From Symbiodinium sp. CCMP2592 (lineage: Eukaryota; Sar; Dinophyceae; Suessiales; Symbiodiniaceae), in assembly GCA_905221615.1 (NCBI GenBank), contig CAJNDT010000513.1, positions 744,001-808,000 on the forward strand: a stretch of DNA of 64,000 nucleotides. Reading direction: 5' to 3'. A program made the position numbers and the translations under genes. Each line of letters starts with the position of its first letter. Position 1 is the stretch's first letter. The notes under the pieces were generated by a model. The model saw only the letters and a list, made by a program, of their open reading frames with translations. It was not told the DNA's origin and searched no databases. Positions 1-11,390 of this stretch are shown one piece after another.

Positions 1-143
1 GGCCTGCTCCGTAGCAACCCTTTCCTTCGGCCCCGAATTAGCAGGGTAAAAGCCAAGCTTTCCCTTAATCATCGGGGTACCGTTTTCCTATTCCTATTCT
101 GCAGTTTTGAGCAGAACACCCAAAATAAACAAGGGAAACATGT

Positions 144-244
144 GGGTGGTTGTCAAAATTATGGTCCCTTTTTGGGTACCTTGAATATTCGGTGCCGTAT
201 TATAATAAGGACCCCAAAGGGGACCCTAATATTGACAACCACCC
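144..244. mobile_element. Family A inverted-repeat element, copy A1
   Basis: A 101-bp element with terminal inverted repeats GGGTGGTTGTC and GACAACCACCC, flanked by a perfect 4-bp duplication ATGT (140-143 and 245-248). The inner part (GGTCCCTTTTTGGGTACC, then GGTGCCGTATTATAATAAGG) is shared with the other A copies. It has no coding capacity, so it is a MITE-like non-autonomous DNA element. The superfamily is unknown. Confidence 0.85.
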
Positions 245-1314
245 ATGTGTACTACTAGGGAGACCTGAAAAACGGCCCCCCGATGCCTTCTGGAACCCTG
301 AACTCTAATCAACCTATGCCGAAAGTGCCGTAGAAGCTTGTAAATGTCGTCATGGCTACAGTTTCGGTGGTAATCAGAGAGACAAACCCTACCAAAACAC
401 GCTACGCACACCATAAAGAATGAAAAATCGTGAATCTAATGTTGTTGGTGCAGAATTGAGAAGTAGTAGACTTAGAAGCCCAGCAGCCTCTGCAGTATAT
501 GTGAATCTCAAAACCCTCAACCCTCTTAGAACCCTCATAGGAGCCTTCTAAACAAGCCCGAAACCCACAAAGCCTATCCCTTATCGAATCCTTGAAGGCC
601 ACATATTAGAGAATCCTGACACAGAGCCCTTCCCCTACACCTATCTAGGGCTTGGGGCTTACAGAACTTGTCGAAGGCTATCATAGAACTCTACTGAACT
701 TGGAACCCTAGCAAAAATTACAATTTTAGCTGTTTCTTAGGGATTATAATAACCCAAAATTAAAAACTATTTCTAAGTACCCCTAAGAGAACTCCTTCAA
801 ACCGCCGGAGCTTCGGGCGACTCCGGGCCGGGCCCCCCCACGCGCGGTCTCGACGGGGCCAGGGGCCACGAAGCACGGGACGGTGTCCATGCTCTCCTGG
901 CTTCGGGGTTTTTGTTTTTTTTTTGTGAGGGCTCTGTTGCGTCTGCACGAGGGTCCGGCCGACGAAAGCCTACTTGAGGCTTTGGGGTTTAGGGTTCCGG
1001 GCTAGGGTTTAGGGTGTGCGTCCCTGCGGTTCAGGGGTTTGGGTTCAACGGCAGTTGAGCATTTAGGGCGTAGGGACATTTTTGGGTTCAAGCTTAAGGG
1101 CAGCTTCGGGTGCCTTTTTAGGCCCTAGCCTAGGCTCTGGAGTTCAGGAGCTTGGTTTGAGGCTTCAGAGCGAGTTTGCACAAGTTGTTGGGCACTGGGT
1201 CTGAGGGTTTAGGGAGCAGTCTAGCAGCATGTCGTGAAAGTGCAGCGTTGTGGGCTCAGTTTCAGGGCTCCGAGCTTTCGGGCGCTGAGGTTTAGCAGTC
1301 GAATCAAACTGATG

Positions 1315-1430
1315 GGAGGCCAAAAGGGGGGTTTAAGATTCTTGGGGTAGGGATTCATTAATATGAACCCTACTATGGGAACCCTAATCCCTACTAAACC
1401 CCCATAGGCTAAAACCCTTTTGGCCTCCTA
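1315..1430. mobile_element. Family L inverted-repeat element (single copy)
   Basis: The arms GGAGGCCAAAAGGG and CCCTTTTGGCCTCC bound about 116 bp of non-coding sequence. Only one copy is seen in this window, so calling it a mobile element rests on its likeness in size and form to the repeated families. Confidence 0.5.
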
Positions 1431-1729
1431 TGACAAACTCTGAAACACCAAAAACCGGCTGCTTGAGGTCGCATGCAAACCCTAAAACGCGAACCCTAAA
1501 CCCTACACGCTAAGGTACGCTTGTCAAGAACGACCTCCTTGTGATCAGCACCTTCCCACAGGCAGTTGCAACAGATCCTTTCCGGAGCAACCCCAGCGGC
1601 AAAATAACGACAAGCAACAAGGACTGCTGGCAAACAAGGTGTTGACTCTTAGATGTGGATGTACCGCTGCGTGACACCTCGAGAAAGCACGAAGAAGCCC
1701 AACAACGAAATCCAAATGCAAGACGGCAA

Positions 1730-1832
1730 CCCAGAGAGCCCAACACCCCGTAATTAATTAAGGAATATAGCTTACATCGCAGTATATAAGCTAAGGTATT
1801 TTCCTTAATTATGGGGTATTGGGCTCTCTGGG
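1730..1832. mobile_element. Family E inverted-repeat element, copy E1
   Basis: The ends CCCAGAGAGCCCAA and TTGGGCTCTCTGGG flank about 100 bp containing AATTAAGGAATATAGCTTA. Two other copies lie at 11282-11390 and 30114-30212. No clear target duplication is visible beyond a possible AA. Confidence 0.75.
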
Positions 1833-2689
1833 AAGAAGGCAAAGTATCGGTTCATGGTTGGGTCACCCCGACCCGTGCCAGCTCGGGGTTTAGGGTGCGG
1901 CTTGCTTCGCCGGAGCCTTGCTTGGACTCCACAACTCCCATGCCCGAAAATCCGAGACCCCGGCAATCCGAAGGTTCGTTTTTTTTTTGAGCACCTTCTT
2001 CCGTCCGCCTAAGAAGTTTGAGGAATCTGGAAAGGTTGGGGTTTAGGGTTTAGGGTTTTGGGTTTAGGGTTCAGGGTTAGGGTATCGGTATGCCCACCGC
2101 CCCTCAAGCCGCAAAACCCCAAAGCCCCACACCTCAAAACACCCAAAGACCCAAAACAACTAAAAGGCACTAAAACCCATACAGACCGCCCCCAACACCT
2201 GAGAAACTCCCCTAAACCCTATAAAGCCTCAGCCCTATATAAACCCGAAACCCTACAGAGCCAAAGCCCAAACTAATAAACCCGAAATCCCCACAAAGCC
2301 TAAACCCTTAACCCTACTAAGCCCAAAACCCTTTCAAGCCGTAAGTTCTGTACGCCAAACCCTATCAAGGCCCTAAACCCTAAAAACCCTTTAAAAAGCC
2401 CTCCATGTGCCTCTTCGTGGGAGATTGGAAACGGAGGCAGGGCGTGGAAAAGCCGAGCTTCAAACGGCAACGCAGTCTTGGGTTCTTCGGATTCCCATGA
2501 GGGTTTAGGGTGTAGGGCTTAGAGTCTAGGATTCCGGACAGGGGTTGTGAGGTCTCTTGTGGGCTTTAGAGTCTTCGGGCTTTCAGCCCTAAGTCGACAT
2601 GAAGTGTTGCAGGCTTGAGGCGTTGATGTTGAGGGTCGAGGGTTTACGGTGTGACGGTCGAGGGGCTTCAGTACGTACAGACATACCTA

Positions 2690-2765
2690 ACTATGTATGT
2701 ATATGCATGTATGCATGTATGTACACATGCATGCATAGATGGATGGAGGGAGGATGGAGGATGGA
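2690..2765. repeat. ATGC/ATGT/ATGG tetranucleotide repeat
   Basis: A degenerate simple repeat of ATGT, ATGC and GGATGGAG units. The reading frames crossing it are low-complexity artefacts. Confidence 0.8.
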
Positions 2766-2979
2766 TCTTGCAGGTCTACGGCACGAGTTCTGAACCTATG
2801 GGAAGGCATTCAAACATGTGTTTCCAAGCCAGAAAGATTGACATTAATTTAAGCTGCATTGCAGAAAGTTACGTTCTGCTACATGCCCGTCCCTCGGATG
2901 GCTCTCTGCCGTTTTTTCCCGACGTTCACCGATCTGCGAAGCTCCGCCGGGCGCCTGCAAGAAGCCGTGGCTTTGTGTC

Positions 2980-3255
2980 AGGCTTTAGGGTTTAGGGTTT
3001 AGGGTTTGGACTGGTTTAGGGTTTAGGGTTTGGGGTTTGGGTTTAGGGTTTGGGGTTTGGGGTTTGCATGGGTTTAGGGTCTAGGGTTTGGGGTTTGGAC
3101 TGGTTTAGGGTTTAGGGTTTGGGGTTTGGGTTTAGGGTTTGGGGTTTGGGGTTTGCATGGGTTTAAGGTTTAGGGTTTGGGGTTTGGGGTTTAGGGTTTG
3201 GGGTTTGGGGTTTAGGGTTTGGGTTCAGGGTTTGGGGTTTAGGGTTTGGGGCTTT
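2980..3255. repeat. Telomere-like TTTAGGG array
   Basis: About 275 bp of TTTAGGG with frequent TTTGGGG and GGTTTAGG variants, including a roughly 100-bp segment that occurs twice in tandem (starting near 3009 and 3101). The degeneracy and internal position mark it as interstitial telomere-like DNA. Confidence 0.85.
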
Positions 3256-3551
3256 TAACTAGCTTTGGGCGGGCAGCTGGGAAAGGATGGGTTCGAGATG
3301 ATTAGAGCCGTCATCGTACACTTCTGACTGATTGCCTCTCCATTCCAGGTTGTTTGAAGCCGTAAGTCTGCCCTCAACTCGAGTTTAGGCAAGGTTGCAC
3401 AGGGTTCAGGATTTGTGGTATCACTTTCTACGTCTATGTGCTGGGCTATCAATGCTCGTCCTCCAAGCGCGGCAAGTGTGTGCCACGAAGCTTCGGGGTG
3501 CAAACAGCAGGGCTCTTGTTTTCACTCGTTCGCCTGCTTCGATTGCTGGTC

Positions 3552-4988
3552 TTACAGCTCTGCGTCGGACACGCCAGCCGAGAAGAGGGTGACTTTCACC
3601 CCGATCTGAGGCCACTGCTTGAGCATCTCGACATAGCTCGGCAGAGTGAGCACCTGGCTGGCATGGTCTTTGATGAAGGAGAGACATGCCCTCTCCAGCT
3701 GCTTCGCCTGCAAGAGATGCGCCTGGCAGAGGATGCCACAGACCTCCGCAGTGTTGATTGCTTCGGAAAGGGTCGCTTCGCACCACAGCTGAAGCCGTGT
3801 GACCCCGTATTTGTGACTGACGGCCAGAAGCGCCTCAATCCGCGATAGCGTGGGGCTGCCGCTCTCTGCCTCGTCGTTGCTTGAGGTCTCGGCCGGAATG
3901 AAGTCCTTGACCTCTGGAAAACTATCGGTGTAGAGGAAGTGCAGAAAGGCCTTGAAGATGTCGGCATCGCAGTCCTCGATATTGACGATTTTCGAGACGC
4001 TCTCCTGCATGCCTCCCGTCAGCTGCTTCCTGAACACCTCGGATCGCGCACACAGAATCTGGGAGTGCGCCTGGATCACCTCGTCCTGCACCATGAACCT
4101 GACGTCGCTGCAGGTGCCCTCCTCCAAGAGCGCCCGTGTGTCCTTGATAATGGTCGGCTCAGGAACCTCTGCAGCAAGGCTCAGGCACTGCTTTGTTGCC
4201 TTTCCGTGAAGACGAACTTCGAGCTCGAACTTCACGGTCAGCGTGTCGTTCTGCACCCAATCAGACCGCAGCAGCTCCTCGTGGCTCAGCCCGAAGATGC
4301 CCAGAGAAGGAGGAGGATTATTGCTTTCATGCACATCGGGGCCGTACGGTAGCCACGTGTTTCCCGAATGGACGACCTCACATGTCTGGCCCCATTGCAC
4401 GAACTCCCCGTTCCGGGCCATGACGTAGATGCGATACCGAAGCGCAACACGTTCCTCGCTGCAAAGCATGATGGCGAGAGACCCCCGATACCCCGCACGA
4501 AGCAGTTGTACACATGGGCTGTAACGAAATTCGAACATCTGGCCACCAAGCTCAAAGGCCGATGCAGATCTCACCCAATCCCAGCTCCAGACCTCGCCCT
4601 GCGCGATGGCACTTGGCACCCAGGAGAAGCCTTCGATTCTCCACAGATACTCGCCCTTGGCCACCCTGTCCCCGAATTTGGCGCTTTCGCCACCTCGTGC
4701 CTGCATTACACGGGGCTTTTTGGAAGGGCGCCCAGTTTGAGTTTCGCGTCCAGGCCTTTCACGGTCAATCAAACGTCGTACAGCGATTTCGTTATCGTTG
4801 CGGAACATGGCAGCAGAACGCCTGCACCTCAGATCGTGAAGCTCCTGTCGCAGTCTCCGCCGCTCCCTGGCCTGCTCGGTTTCGGCCTGGAGCTGCGGAA
4901 ACCTGGCCTCCTCGGCTTCCGCCTGCCGCCGTTCGTCCTCGATCGCCGCTCGCAGCTCATCGGCGGACATCGACGTCGCGTCCTCCAT
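3552..4988 (-). CDS. MATH-BTB domain protein M1
   Basis: Predicted 478-residue CUL3 ubiquitin-ligase substrate adaptor of the SPOP/BPM type (family knowledge). Seen here: a charged coiled coil at about residues 8-57, MATH at about 112-260 (KGEYLWRIEGFSW, then GIFGLSHEELL and TVKFELEVR), BTB at about 285-360 (TCSDVRFMVQDEVIQAHSQ, then FKAFLHFLYTD) and a BACK-like helical tail at about 385-470. I chose the ATG at 4988 because the next residues, EDATSMSADELRAAI, match the start shared by the family. An in-frame ATG 27 nt upstream (5015) would add nine unconserved residues. It has no intron. Its 5' side runs straight into a large simple repeat (5033-5340). As in the paralogues, the MATH domain would bind substrate and the BTB would dimerise and bind CUL3; the substrates are unknown. 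Confidence 0.88.
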   Translation of the reverse strand: MEDATSMSADELRAAIEDERRQAEAEEARFPQLQAETEQARERRRLRQELHDLRCRRSAAMFRNDNEIAVRRLIDRERPGRETQTGRPSKKPRVMQARGGESAKFGDRVAKGEYLWRIEGFSWVPSAIAQGEVWSWDWVRSASAFELGGQMFEFRYSPCVQLLRAGYRGSLAIMLCSEERVALRYRIYVMARNGEFVQWGQTCEVVHSGNTWLPYGPDVHESNNPPPSLGIFGLSHEELLRSDWVQNDTLTVKFELEVRLHGKATKQCLSLAAEVPEPTIIKDTRALLEEGTCSDVRFMVQDEVIQAHSQILCARSEVFRKQLTGGMQESVSKIVNIEDCDADIFKAFLHFLYTDSFPEVKDFIPAETSSNDEAESGSPTLSRIEALLAVSHKYGVTRLQLWCEATLSEAINTAEVCGILCQAHLLQAKQLERACLSFIKDHASQVLTLPSYVEMLKQWPQIGVKVTLFSAGVSDAEL

Positions 4989-5032
4989 GGCGAAAGGCGG
5001 CAGGGCCTGTTCCAAAACCTGCCGTCGATTCT

Positions 5033-5340
5033 ATCTGTCTATCGATCCGTCTATCTATCTATCTATCTACCTATCTATCTCTATCTATCTGTCTATCTGT
5101 CTCTATCTACATATATTGTTATATATTATATTATATTATATTATATTATCTTATCTTATCTTATATTATCTTATCTTATCTTATATTATATTATATTATA
5201 TTTTATTATATTATATTATCTTATATTATATTATATTATATTATATTATTTTATTTTATATTATATTATATTATATTATATTATACTATGTTATATTATA
5301 AATTATTATATTATATATATATATATATATATATATCATA
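5033..5340. repeat. CTAT / TTATA / TA simple-repeat tract
   Basis: It starts as CTAT tetranucleotides (to about 5105), turns into TTATA and CTTAT pentanucleotides (about 5115-5310) and ends as TA dinucleotides. It begins about 45 bp upstream of the M1 start codon, so it could lie in the M1 promoter or 5' UTR. Confidence 0.92.
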
Positions 5341-5910
5341 TATATCATATACACGAATAATGGAATTGGCGACTCTGGAGCAACAAGTGTCGAACCTGTC
5401 GCCTGCTCCCGCCTGCAAGCAAAAACAGCCCTCCCTAAATATGTAGTACCTAGGTTTAGGGTTTAAAGTTTAGGGTTTAGGGTATAGGGCTCAGGGGTTA
5501 GGGTTTCGGGTTTAGTAGCTTGCGCCGCTTGCAATGCCACACCGAGAACTCGTGGATGATCCAGTAAAATGGTGGAGCCTCAGGCATACGTCGCATCTAA
5601 AGCCCCTCCCTCAAATCCGGATTCAAGCCTGAAGTACATAATCTTCACAAACACTGCTGAGACTGCATCAACATTCCATGCGACTTTCGCCGTAGCTTCA
5701 TTATTCCGTTGGCCCCACCACCCACAACTATATACAACGATTACAATCCTACTGCTATTTCAAGATACGTTGCGACTTTGGGTGTCAGCCAAGATCATTT
5801 TCGCTGTTTAGGGTTTAGGGTACAGGGCAATAAACTACTCACACGTAGTTCTTTCAATCGTAGGACTCTCGGCACCCAAACGAAGTGCGCCCAGGACAAG
5901 AAAAACCCTG

Positions 5911-6082
5911 CGGCTGATGATATAAATCCTACATTACCTTCATGACCCTAGACTGTGGGAACTGTGGTATAGTGCTTATTATGGGTAATGGAAGATTTAT
6001 ATCCCTAAACCCTATACCGTAAACCCCCTATAGATCCCTCAAAGGAACCCCTTAAAGGTAGAGTTACCCCTATGTCATCAAC
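5911..6082. mobile_element. Family F element split by telomere-like DNA, copy F5
   Basis: The left end (CGGCTGATGATATAAATCCT) and the body match the other F copies up to GATTTATAT near 6002. The terminal TCATCAAC appears only about 70 bp later, near 6075. The gap is CCCTAAACC-type sequence. Confidence 0.6.
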
Positions 6083-7850
6083 AGTGCCTCGGTGAACGAG
6101 CACGGCCGGCATCGCATCGACTCTCTGCGGCCCCTGGGGAGATGCTCGCGAGGGTGGGTGCAACTTAAATCTTATGGGGCTCTAGGGTTTGGGGTTTAGG
6201 GGTTTAGGGGTATAGGGTTTGGGGGTTTACGTATAGGGTTTGGGGTTGGTTTAGGGTTTAGGGGGAGAGGGTTTAGGGGTTTAGGGTTTGGGGTTTAGGG
6301 TGCAACTTAAGTCCTATTGGCATAGGATGAAACAGGGACCTAAAAACGCTGGATTTAGGGGCAAAGTGCCCGGCTTATGCATGGGTTGAGGCCTGCGTGG
6401 GGTTTGGGAGTCGCAACCCCCATCCTTGAGCTGTAAAGCTTGGACACGCACTTTTTCAACCTCCGGACCCTAGCACAGTTCTCGAGTAACACCAGCCTAT
6501 TGCAAGGAGGACGGATAACTCCCGGAGTGGGCTTCAGGTTTGGGTGGTGGAGGCGTAGGGTTTAGGGCAAAAAAAGGCTCGGTAAGGGTTTGAGGTTCAG
6601 GGTTGGGTCCGGAGTCGAGGGTTCAGGGTCTCTTGCATCCTGGGTGACGTATTTGGGGTCTGCACTGCGCGACACCTCTCGGATCATGAGAGTTCAAGGA
6701 GCTGCGAAGTTTAAGTTCAAAGCCTACATAGTTCACGAGTTCGGGCTGGCAGATGCTAGACTTCAAAATGCACGGGATCCCAAAACCCTCAAGCTGGAGC
6801 CGTACATCCACCCTGGAGGCACTGTGCTTTGGGGCGGATCGGTTTTTTTGAAGCGACCAAATCAATCCGGACGTCCCGTGCTGAGTCGAAGGGGTCCCGG
6901 TTACATACGTCCAACTACCGCGAATTTTCACGGCCGAGGTAGTAGGACTTAGTAGGATTTGAAGTCCACGAGGTTCAAGCTTTCGGGCTGAGTGTCTGGG
7001 ATTTCAGGTCCGACGCCTTCCCGAGTTCCAGCTTGCAGGCTTTCCCCCAATAGACCCTAAACATCCCTAAACCCTAAACCCATCCAAACCCTAAGCTCTA
7101 CACCCATCTGAACCCTAAACCCAAATCCCATCCAAGAACCCTAAACTGCCCTAAACCCTGCGCGCCAGCCTTGGGGGGGCTTCGGGGATCCGAGGATTCG
7201 GCCTCTGGGATTGAAAGAGGAAGCGCTGAAATCCGGAAGCCCCTCCCAAATCCCTCCATCCCTCCCCTCTCAAAGCCGAAGCGGCACCAGAGACCCAGAA
7301 ACCAACTCTCCAAGCTGAGCCCCAAAGCCGCCAAAATCTGTAGATTCAGGGTTTAGGGTGTAGGGTGTAGGGGGCCACCCACTGCTCAGAGCCGCTGCAT
7401 GTATCTCAAAAATTCCCGAAGTCCTTTTCGGCAACTTGCACAACTCCCGGTGTATGGGTGGGGCTTCCCCTGCATAGGCGCAGCCAAGCCACAGATCTCG
7501 TGAGCTGCCGTGGGGCACCTGGATCTGAACATGTATGGTTTCTGCAACAATCTGCAACTCGGTGCATCTGGGCCCAAAGGCCCAACATTAAAAGAGAACT
7601 TAATAAGGGTTATGGGGCCCACTATACTAGAATTATAGTAAGGAATCCTCAAAATAGTGTTATTAGCAATTATTGAGGCCTCTGTATTACCCGTCGGTGA
7701 CCCCAAACATCGAGCTCGCCGCTTCTTTCACGTCCGCTTCAGGCCTAGCCGGATGGGCTCGTCTTCGTCTGTCGTCGTAGCACTTTGGCTCGCTCTCAGA
7801 TCCTTTTATGATCAGAATGTTTCAGACGGGTATAGGCTTTGCTCAGCGTT

Positions 7851-7877
7851 GTACTTGCTGGCCGTGAGGCACCGTAC
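7851..7877 (-). promoter_or_regulatory. Conserved 3'-flank hairpin after M2
   Basis: Read on the gene strand, the arms GTAC-G-GTGCC and GGCAC-GTAC surround TCACGGCC. In this copy the second arm is weakened (GTACTTGC on the plus strand). The same 27-bp block follows M3, M4 and M5 (13036, 16650, 20977) at a similar distance from the stop. It could be a 3' UTR structure or a processing signal; its role is inferred only from conservation. Confidence 0.45.
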
Positions 7878-7913
7878 ATCCCCGAAGCCCCCTTGAGTTC
7901 AGACTTTGGAGTT

Positions 7914-9437
7914 TCAAGAGGGCAAACAACTGCCTGATGCGGTAGCCTGCTCCGACTCCTGCTCTTGTGGCTTTTCCAAGCCACCCATGGCCGCCGACAA
8001 CTCTTCATCCGAAACTCCCGCAGAGACGAGGCTGACCTTCACCCCGATCTGAGGCCACTTCTTGACCAACTCAATGTAGGCAGGTAGGGTGAGCACCTGA
8101 GCTGCGTGGTCCTTGATGAAAGAGAGACATGACTTCTCCAGCTGCTTCGCCTGCAAGAGATGTGCTTGGAGGAGGATTTCGCAAACCTGCGAGGTGTCTA
8201 CTTGTTCGGAAAGCTTCGCCTCACACCACAGCTGTAGCCGCGTGACCCCGTATTTGTTACTCACCGCCAAAAGCGCCTGAATCCCCGACAACTGACGGCC
8301 GCCGCTCTCTGTCTCGTTGTCGCTTGAGGTTGCCTTCGGAAGGCACCACCGCGCATCTGGCAACCGATCAGTGTAGAGAAACTGCAGGAAAGCCTTGAAG
8401 ATGTCGGCATCGCAGTCCTCGATCACGATGACTTTCGAGATGCTCTCCTGCATGCCTGTGGTGAGTTGTTTGCGGAACACCTCGGACCTCGCACACAGAA
8501 TCTGGGAGTGCGCGTGGATCACCTCGTCCTGCACCATGAGCTTGACATCGCTGCAGGTGCCCTCCTCCAAGAGCGCCTGCGTATCATCGAGGATGGTCGG
8601 CTCGGGAACCTCCGAAGAAAGGCTCAAGCGCTGCTTTGTTTCGACTTTGTCAGGACGAACTTCGAGCTCGAACTTCACAGTCAGGGTGTCGTTCTGCACC
8701 CAATCGGACCGCAGCAGCTCCTCGTGGCTCAGCCCGAAGATGCCCAGCGACGCAGGAGGATGACCCGCCCAGTGCACATCGGGGCCACACGCATGCCACG
8801 TGCCATCGTGGATGACATTCTGCGTTTCGCCCCATTGCACAAATTCACCGCTCCGGCCCTTGACAGAGATGCGACACCGAAGTGCGATGCATTCGTCATA
8901 CCTTGTGCTCAGAGCTATGGCGAGAGACCCTTTCCGCTGGTCACCTATGTAGCTGGCCCATGGGCTGTAACGACAGTCGAATCTCACGTTTCCAAGCTCA
9001 AAGCTCGACTCCACAAAGTGAAGAGTCGAGCCATCCCTGAGTGAATCCTGCTCGAGTGCACATGGCACCCAGGAAAAGCCCTCGATTCTCCACACATGCT
9101 CGCCCGTAGAGATCATGTCGCGAAAGTTGCTGCTTTCCCCACCACTTGCTTGAACGGCACATTGCCTTTTTGGATTTCTTGGTGGACGAACAACTCTGTT
9201 GAACACAACGTCACCGTCAAAGGCCTCTCGAAAATCGATTTCCACTGCATTGCGCTCCTGTGCGTCCATCCGCCTCTCTATCATGTCCTGCAGCTGTAGC
9301 CGCAGCATCTGCCGCTCCCTGGCCTGCTCGGCCTCGGCGTGGAGCTCTGGAAGCCTCGCCTCCTCCGCTTCCGCCTGCCGCCGTTCGTCCTCGATCGCCG
9401 CTCGCAGCTCCTCGGCGGACATCGACGAAACGTCCAT
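7914..9437 (-). CDS. MATH-BTB domain protein M2
   Basis: Predicted 507-residue intronless adaptor with the family layout: coiled coil (about 5-70), MATH (EHVWRIEGFSWVP to VKFELEVR, about 115-270), BTB (TCSDVKLMVQDEVIHAHSQ to FLQFLYTD, about 295-375) and BACK-like tail ending VSLVSAGVSDEEL. I start at the ATG at 9437 (MDVSSMSAEEL), which aligns with the family start. An in-frame ATG at 9452 adds five residues. Compared with M1 it has a C-terminal extension rich in Gln, Glu and Ser (KPQEQESEQ), also seen in M3 and M4. The 5' flank (about 9455-9515) contains a GGAGACAGAACTGGCTGC-type block shared with M3, M4 and M5, which points to duplication of whole DNA segments. Confidence 0.9.
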   Translation of the reverse strand: MDVSSMSAEELRAAIEDERRQAEAEEARLPELHAEAEQARERQMLRLQLQDMIERRMDAQERNAVEIDFREAFDGDVVFNRVVRPPRNPKRQCAVQASGGESSNFRDMISTGEHVWRIEGFSWVPCALEQDSLRDGSTLHFVESSFELGNVRFDCRYSPWASYIGDQRKGSLAIALSTRYDECIALRCRISVKGRSGEFVQWGETQNVIHDGTWHACGPDVHWAGHPPASLGIFGLSHEELLRSDWVQNDTLTVKFELEVRPDKVETKQRLSLSSEVPEPTILDDTQALLEEGTCSDVKLMVQDEVIHAHSQILCARSEVFRKQLTTGMQESISKVIVIEDCDADIFKAFLQFLYTDRLPDARWCLPKATSSDNETESGGRQLSGIQALLAVSNKYGVTRLQLWCEAKLSEQVDTSQVCEILLQAHLLQAKQLEKSCLSFIKDHAAQVLTLPAYIELVKKWPQIGVKVSLVSAGVSDEELSAAMGGLEKPQEQESEQATASGSCLPS

Positions 9438-11281
9438 GGCAGGCCACGGCAACCCCGAGGCCCTCGGACCTCGAAGCTGGAGACAGAACTGGCTGCTGCG
9501 AAGCGATGGGATGACGAACCAAAAATCCTATTCCCTCTGATCCCTGGTACCAACACGACGACCGCGACCGCAAGCACGAAGACATGGCCCCTTTCCTTCA
9601 GTCTCAGGACATCTTGGTCAGTTGATCAAAGAAGACTCCAAAGCATCTCCCCGCCCTGAACCCTGTAAGCACTGTCAAACCCCGTAATATACACATCTAT
9701 ACGCGCTCTTTGCCTTTTAAAACCTATGAACCCCGCAACCTTGTAAACCTTCAAATCCATGGACCCTAGAAACCTTCTAAACTAATTACAAAGCCCTACA
9801 GCCTGTGTAGCCCCCATAAACCCAGAACCCCCTTTTGAACCCCTAAACCCCGGGGCAAAAGTCACACTGACTGCACCTCCGGGTACATTCAGTTTCGACC
9901 GCGACTCAAGCGTCCTGCGTCTCAACGGCTGGGAGTTCCAATGCATGGTTTACGGCTTGGCGTGTAGGGTTCAAGTACTTGTGGTTCAGGGTGTATGGCT
10001 TCTAGGTTATCTGAGGTTCTGTCGGGCAGTTGTCCATCACTCCTGCGGCTTGAGGCAAGGTGACACTGAACTTCGAGACGTGCAGAAGGAGTTTGCGTCT
10101 TGCACTGAGCCCACGAAAAGCTCCAGGCCGAAACTGCTTAAAGCAAACTCAGTAGTTTCGATAGACCAACGGAGACTTTTTACAGCAAACCGTTAAAAAA
10201 GACTGCTGTTCAAAACTCAGTCTGCTCCTGTTACCTCACACAATCGCGTTTTTTATGAAAAGCCAAGAAAAGGCATGATTCTGTGAGTTCGCAAACTTGT
10301 GGCTAACTAGCAAGCGCAGGTCAAAGTACTCAAAGGCTGATTAGTAGCTCCCGTCTCTCATAATTCCGTCGGATTATGACTAAAAGTCAGGAACCTCTTA
10401 CCAATGTTATCTGCTGCCGTTTGGACTTGAGCGAGCCTTTTGTTCCTACGGCTAGTTGCGAGCACAGGCCACCCTCCGCGGCCATAAGCATATGCACACA
10501 GTTCTTTCATGAAAGCGGCAGATTGGCGCAGTAGATTATCCCTAAAACCTCAATCCTTTCACCATCCCCAGCCACCACAAAACGCCCCCATACTATAGTA
10601 CCCTTATAGTAACCCTTATAGTAACCAAATGAATATAACAACGAACCGTCCGACGCACCACCCGGCCTACCGGAAACGCCGGGGGCTGTGAAAGTGCCTG
10701 GTCCGCCGGGGAACCGACTCGCACAACCCTGACGGTTTAGGGTTTAGGGTTTAGAACCCTGAACTTCCCCCAAAATGCAGAGGCGCAAGCCGCTCTAGGG
10801 TTAGGTAGTATTGTTAGGGAGACCCCTTAAAGGGTACCCCTTCTGAACCCTACTTCTGGCTCTCTTAAAAGGGACCCTAACTCGCAAGGGTTTAATATAG
10901 GGGCCTAAACAATTACCCATACTATCAATTCTGGGCGTTCCGTGTTATATCTCTAGTATAACAGGCTCCGAAACCTTATTCTAAAAGGGTTTAGCACAAG
11001 GCCGGATTTCGAGTATGGGCTTGGGGCCGGCTTGGGGATTTAGCCTTCGCAACCCTGACCCTTGAGATCCGAGCCTTCCCCCTTCCAACCAAGCTTGAGC
11101 TCCCCATCCCAAACTCTGGAGCCTTGCCCTGAAAATGTTGCCGACTACTCTGCTATGCAAGTCAGAAAGCCGAGATTACTGCCGGATGTATCGAATGTAT
11201 ATGAATACTCACTGAATACTCAGAAAGCCGTGGTCCGAAACTCGGATATCGTAGCGCAAAACTTCATGAAGCATGCAACCC

Positions 11282-11390
11282 CCCAGAGAACCCAATACCC
11301 CTTAATGAAGGAATATACCTTAAATTATAGAGGCCTTAATACTATGATCTAAGGTATATTCCCTAATTAAGGGGTATTGGGATCTCTGGG
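11282..11390. mobile_element. Family E inverted-repeat element, copy E2
   Basis: Ends CCCAGAGAACCCAATACCCC and its inverse GGGGTATTGGGATCTCTGGG, with inner GGAATATACCTTAAATTA as in E1 and E3. It is non-coding. Confidence 0.78.

Larger units (their letters stand above)
1..3551. other. Intergenic region left of the gene array
   Basis: No gene is supported here; the short open frames have no recognisable domain and repetitive composition. It holds inverted-repeat elements of families A (144-244), L (1315-1430) and E (1730-1832), an ATGC/ATGT-type simple repeat at about 2690-2765, and telomere-like TTTAGGG variants at about 960-1030, 2035-2090 and 2980-3255. The part from about 3260 is the 3' flank of the first MATH-BTB gene. 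Both CCCTAAA and TTTAGGG orientations occur, so this is not a chromosome end. Confidence 0.6.
5341..7913. other. Intergenic region M2-M1
   Basis: No supported gene. It contains TTTAGGG-like stretches (about 5452-5515, 6180-6300 and 7045-7160), a split family F element (5911-6082), and from about 7690 the conserved 3' flank of M2 with a hairpin at 7851-7877. Short open frames here have no family signature. Confidence 0.6.

Noticed and set aside
2980-3255. A chromosome end
   Set aside because: The TTTAGGG units are degenerate, occur in both orientations throughout, and are followed by genes on both sides.
3395-5446. Plus-strand open frames opposite M1 (and similar ones opposite M2-M10)
   Set aside because: They mirror the GC-rich codon pattern of the minus-strand MATH-BTB genes, carry no domain of their own, and end where the real gene changes composition.
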